A stretch of 7,728 bases of DNA from DATMXS01 sp035561355 (GTDB taxonomy: Bacteria > Acidobacteriota > Terriglobia > Bryobacterales > Bryobacteraceae). Shown here piece after piece: positions 5,415-7,728 of this stretch (positions are counted from its first letter, which is position 1; each line of letters opens with the position of its first letter). The translations under genes and the position numbers were made by a program. Location of the stretch: NCBI GenBank assembly GCA_035561355.1, contig DATMXS010000404.1, positions 1 to 7,728 of the forward strand. Direction: 5' to 3'. The notes below the pieces were generated by a model, which had not been told where the DNA came from, made no database searches, and saw only the letters and a program-made list of their open reading frames with translations.

Positions 5415-7193
5415 ATGCGCAGCCGGGAGGAAATCCTGTTCCGACTCGGGCAGGAGACGGGGAATTTGTGGCTGTATCTGGCGAAGCCACGGTGCGCCGC
5501 CCTGTCCAAATCCGCCGCCCTACCCCTCAAGGGATTGCCGCAACCCGAATCGGTTGCGCGAAGGCTGCGAGGAACAGCGCACGCGGTTGAGGTCGAGCGG
5601 CTCGCGGAGCAGATTCTAGCGCACCGGTTTCCCCTGCTCGGGCTCACGATCGAAACCGGACCCGAGATCGCTTGGCGGCGCGATCCCGTGAGCGGGATCG
5701 AAACTGGATTGGACTACCTGAGGCGCATCCCGTACCTCGACGCCGGGCGCGTGGGCGACCACAAAGTGATCTGGGAGCTGAACCGCCACCAGCACTGGGT
5801 CCTGCTGGCGCAGGCCTGGCTGCTCACCGGAAAGCGGGAATACCTCGGTGAGATTCGGACGCAGTTCGAGAGCTGGTGCGGCCAGAACCCGTTTCAAAGC
5901 GGCATCAACTGGACCAGCGCGCTCGAGGTCGCATTCCGGGCGCTCTCCTGGATATGGGTCTACCACCTCGCAGGCGACGGGATGGAGCCAGGTTTTCGCG
6001 AGCGCTTTCTCAATGAGCTGTACCGGCACGGGCTGCACATTGAGCGGAACTTATCGATTTACTTTTCCCCGAACACTCATCTGCTCGGCGAAGCGGTGGC
6101 GCTGCATGCTCTGGGGGCCCTGTTCCCCGCCTTCCCAAAACGCTGGGCGGAGCGTGGCGGGGCAATCGTGCGGCAGGAGATGGAGCGGCAGGTTCACGAG
6201 GACGGCTCGCATTTCGAGCAGTCGTCTTATTACCACGTCTACGCGCTCGATATGTTCCTCTTTCACGCTGTGGTGGCCGGCTCGGACGAGCGGTATCGCC
6301 ACCGGCTGACGCGGATGGCGGAGTATGCCGCCGACCTCATGGGTCCGCAGCGCACGCTGCCGTTTCTGGGCGACGACGACGGAGGGCGCTTCTTCCATCC
6401 GTTCGGAGCGCGTGACCGCTTCGGCCGGGCAACGCTGGCCGCTTGCGCCGCTTTCCTGAGCCGCCCGGAGTGGCTCTGTGATCCTTGTGACCTCTGTGAA
6501 CTGGGAGCGTGGTGGCTCGGCCCCGAAGCCCTGGACGCTGCTTGCGGCGCGCCTGCCTACGCTTCCAAGCTCTACCCGGATGCCGGAATCGCGGTAATGA
6601 CGGCGGGTGACGTTCACATTCTCGTGGATGCGGGGCCGTTCGGCGTCGGAAGCGGAGGCCACAGCCATTCGGATACCCTGAGCATCGTTGCGCGCTGCGG
6701 CGGCCGTGACATTCTCATCGACCCCGGCACGTTCACATATGTCGGCGATCCAACGGAGCGCGACCGCTTCCGCGGATCGGCGGCGCACAACACCATCCGG
6801 ATCGACGGGCGCGATCAGGCCGAGGCCGCGGGACCGTTCCGGTGGAATGGTCGGCCGGAGGTGCGGGTACTCCAGTGGTCCACGTCAGCGTCCGAGGACA
6901 TGCTCGAGGCCGAGTGCCACTACGACAATTTCACGCACCGCAGACGCGTCGCGTTCAGGAAGCCGGGCGCGCTGGACATTGCCGATACGGTGACAGGGCC
7001 GGCCGGAGAGCATACGGTTGAGCAGTTCTGGCACGGAGATTCCGAAGCCATACGGACCTGCGCGTCGCGCGAACTGCTGAGCGGCTGGCGCTCGCGGGCA
7101 TTAGGGCACAGGGAGCCAGTTCCGGTGCTCCGGGTCGTACGGAAGGGTGAACTCCCGATTTCGCTGCGCTCCACCGTGATTCTCGCGGATTAG
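5415..7193 (+). CDS. Heparinase II/III family protein (putative polysaccharide lyase)
   Basis: A 592-residue protein of the heparinase II/III type, enzymes that cleave uronic-acid-containing polysaccharide by beta-elimination. An N-terminal alpha/alpha toroid spans about 70-340, with NTHLLGEAVALH (Asn220, His222) and HFEQSSYYH (Tyr272/Tyr273), where the family keeps its catalytic Asn and Tyr. The C-terminal beta-sandwich domain begins near 380 and carries GGHSHSDTLSI (His416, His418, Asp420), equivalent to the family GHGHAD signature, and AHNTIRIDGRDQ (His458, Asn459). No signal peptide or membrane segment is visible, so it looks cytoplasmic, unlike the secreted GH2 enzyme transcribed divergently 115 bp away. 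The N-terminus REEILFRLGQE resembles family members found in exopolysaccharide loci, which supports the ATG at 5415; the nearest purine-rich stretch, GAGGGG, is 14 bases upstream and so a poor ribosome site. An odd triple CD/CE motif lies at residues 354-362. Alginate-lyase-like or oligosaccharide lyase activity is equally possible; the substrate is unknown. Confidence 0.5.
   Translation: MRSREEILFRLGQETGNLWLYLAKPRCAALSKSAALPLKGLPQPESVARRLRGTAHAVEVERLAEQILAHRFPLLGLTIETGPEIAWRRDPVSGIETGLDYLRRIPYLDAGRVGDHKVIWELNRHQHWVLLAQAWLLTGKREYLGEIRTQFESWCGQNPFQSGINWTSALEVAFRALSWIWVYHLAGDGMEPGFRERFLNELYRHGLHIERNLSIYFSPNTHLLGEAVALHALGALFPAFPKRWAERGGAIVRQEMERQVHEDGSHFEQSSYYHVYALDMFLFHAVVAGSDERYRHRLTRMAEYAADLMGPQRTLPFLGDDDGGRFFHPFGARDRFGRATLAACAAFLSRPEWLCDPCDLCELGAWWLGPEALDAACGAPAYASKLYPDAGIAVMTAGDVHILVDAGPFGVGSGGHSHSDTLSIVARCGGRDILIDPGTFTYVGDPTERDRFRGSAAHNTIRIDGRDQAEAAGPFRWNGRPEVRVLQWSTSASEDMLEAECHYDNFTHRRRVAFRKPGALDIADTVTGPAGEHTVEQFWHGDSEAIRTCASRELLSGWRSRALGHREPVPVLRVVRKGELPISLRSTVILAD
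6474..6500 (+). repeat. Three 9-bp tandem units inside the heparinase-like gene (LCD-PCD-LCE)
   Basis: Three consecutive in-frame nonamers, CTCTGTGAT, CCTTGTGAC and CTCTGTGAA, encode LCD, PCD and LCE (residues 354-362). They put cysteines at 355, 358 and 361 in a C-x2-C-x2-C array. The nonamers share the core TGTGA. They lie in the linker between the toroid and the beta-sandwich domain. Confidence 0.5.
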
Positions 7194-7197
7194 GCAT

Positions 7198-7227
7198 CGC
7201 CGGCTGGGCCAAGAGGCCGACCCGGCG
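7198..7227. terminator. Imperfect hairpin after the heparinase-like gene
   Basis: Arms 7198-7210 and 7215-7227 pair over 13 positions with two mismatches and an AAGA loop, starting 4 bp after the stop codon of the heparinase-like gene. There is no T-tract afterwards, so its efficiency as an intrinsic terminator is uncertain. The right arm runs to within 7 bp of the next gene's extended -10 element. Confidence 0.5.
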
Positions 7228-7234
7228 CTGCGCC

Positions 7235-7243
7235 TGATAGAAT
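7235..7243 (+). promoter_or_regulatory. Extended -10 promoter (TGATAGAAT) of the last gene
   Basis: TGA-TAGAAT matches the extended -10 pattern TGn followed by a TATAAT-like hexamer (one mismatch). The best -35-like bases, CCGACC at 7217-7222, leave only a 15-bp spacer and match poorly, as expected for extended -10 promoters. Transcription would begin near 7250, giving a leader of about 40 bases before the proposed start codon at 7291. Confidence 0.5.
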
Positions 7244-7281
7244 GCGGTTCTCCGCGCTCGGTGGAGCGCTGCAATGTTTTT

Positions 7282-7286
7282 GGAGG
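7282..7286 (+). promoter_or_regulatory. Shine-Dalgarno GGAGG deciding the start of the last gene
   Basis: GGAGG is the strongest ribosome-binding core in this gap. It lies four bases before the CTG at 7291 and ten before the in-frame CTG at 7297. No ATG, GTG or TTG in the open frame follows at normal spacing. The GTG at 7261 is in frame but lies upstream of this site and has no ribosome site of its own. Confidence 0.5.
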
Positions 7287-7290
7287 TTTT

Positions 7291-7728
7291 CTGACCCTGC
7301 CTGGAGTTCGCGCGCTCACCCTCGGCGCGGTTATCGTTTTGGCAGCGGCCGCGCAGCCGGCAACACAGCACGCCAAGCCAGCCGCGATCACCGTCGATTA
7401 CCCGGTCGATCGCTCTATCTTCCCGCCGGAGTTCCCGGCGCCGTTGTTCCTGTGGCGCGATGCGGCCGTGAGTGCCACGTCGTGGAGGATTGACGTCACG
7501 TTCAGCGACGGTTCGGCGCCGGTCAGTGCGCAGGCGGCTGGTGAGCGCATGCGGACGGGCGAGATCGATCCGCGGGCGGTCGCGGCGACAAACGCTCTCC
7601 CGAAGGTGACCCGGCAGCAGGCCGCCGCGCGCACGTGGAGGCCCGAACCGGCGACGTGGGCCGCAATCAAGCGGCAGTCCGCCGGCGGACTCGCGACGGT
7701 TCGGATCACGGGCAACACGGCGTCGGGG
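7291..7728 (+). CDS. Exported protein of unknown function, N-terminal part, 3'-truncated by the window edge
   Basis: This frame stays open for 146 codons to the window end. The proposed start is CTG at 7291, four bases after GGAGG; GTG at 7261 is the alternative. Either gives a signal peptide: a short segment with Arg7, a hydrophobic run (ALTLGAVIVLAAAA) and a likely Ala cleavage site near residues 20-24. The mature part begins with ITVDYPVDRSIFPPEFPAP and continues through LFLWRDAAVSATSWRIDV, GEIDPRAVAATNALP and RTWRPEPATWAAIK. From memory these blocks resemble the N-terminus of large secreted acidobacterial proteins, some of which go on to CxxCH haem-type motifs, beta-propeller and TPR regions; none of those parts lies within the window, so function is left open. 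Strong G/C at third codon positions, the upstream promoter and the ribosome site support a real gene. Plus-strand position after the heparinase-like gene, with a hairpin and promoter between, suggests a separate transcript. Confidence 0.5.
   Translation, partial: MTLPGVRALTLGAVIVLAAAAQPATQHAKPAAITVDYPVDRSIFPPEFPAPLFLWRDAAVSATSWRIDVTFSDGSAPVSAQAAGERMRTGEIDPRAVAATNALPKVTRQQAAARTWRPEPATWAAIKRQSAGGLATVRITGNTASG

Noticed and set aside
6051..6788. A 245-codon minus-strand open frame within the heparinase-like gene
   Set aside because: It is antisense to the conserved HSHSD and NTHLLGEA regions and has no recognisable domain or ribosome site.
7242..7493. An 83-codon plus-strand open frame starting at ATG 7242
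   Set aside because: Its ATG overlaps the -10 element and it runs in a different frame from the signal-peptide-bearing gene that begins at 7291; its translation is Arg/Gly-rich without motifs.
7398..7718. A 106-codon minus-strand open frame at the window end
   Set aside because: It is antisense to the exported protein at 7291-7728, which has a promoter, ribosome site and signal peptide; this frame has none that I can see.

Overview
The window looks like chromosomal DNA from a G+C-rich, free-living Gram-negative bacterium, most likely an acidobacterium of the Bryobacter/Solibacter type. This is inferred from three things: a Tat-exported Gfo/Idh/MocA oxidoreductase, the style of the GH2 and heparinase-like proteins, and a final partial protein that resembles a secreted family I associate with that group. 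It holds five protein-coding genes, two of them cut by the window edges. I see no rRNA, tRNA, CRISPR array, insertion sequence or phage gene.

Layout. (1) 1-2103, plus strand: the last 700 codons of an alpha-glucan (glycogen) phosphorylase; the start lies upstream of the window. (2) 2104-2168: a short convergent gap with a perfect 14-bp hairpin, probably a shared terminator. (3) 5299 down to 2169, minus strand: a two-gene unit encoding a secreted family 2 glycoside hydrolase followed, after 29 bp, by a Tat-secreted NAD(P)-dependent Gfo/Idh/MocA oxidoreductase. (4) 5300-5414: a divergent intergenic region with a degenerate 7-bp tandem repeat and a small palindrome. (5) 5415-7193, plus strand: a heparinase II/III-family protein without a signal peptide. 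(6) 7194-7290: a hairpin right after the stop codon, then an extended -10 promoter and a Shine-Dalgarno sequence. (7) 7291 to the window end, plus strand: the first 146 codons of an exported protein that seems to start at CTG, or at GTG 30 bp upstream.

Functionally the window is about carbohydrate turnover. The phosphorylase works on internal storage glucan in the cytoplasm. The GH2 enzyme and the oxidoreductase are both predicted to cross the inner membrane and are likely transcribed together, so they may treat the same external glycoside. The heparinase-like protein points to uronic-acid or acidic polysaccharide, but it looks cytoplasmic and is divergently transcribed, so a shared pathway is only a possibility. 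I found no sugar transporter, regulator or SusC/D pair in the window. Nothing here amounts to a clear new system. The most useful leads are the secreted GH2/oxidoreductase pair, the non-AUG start of the last gene, the intergenic repeat and the Cys triplet repeat in the heparinase-like protein.
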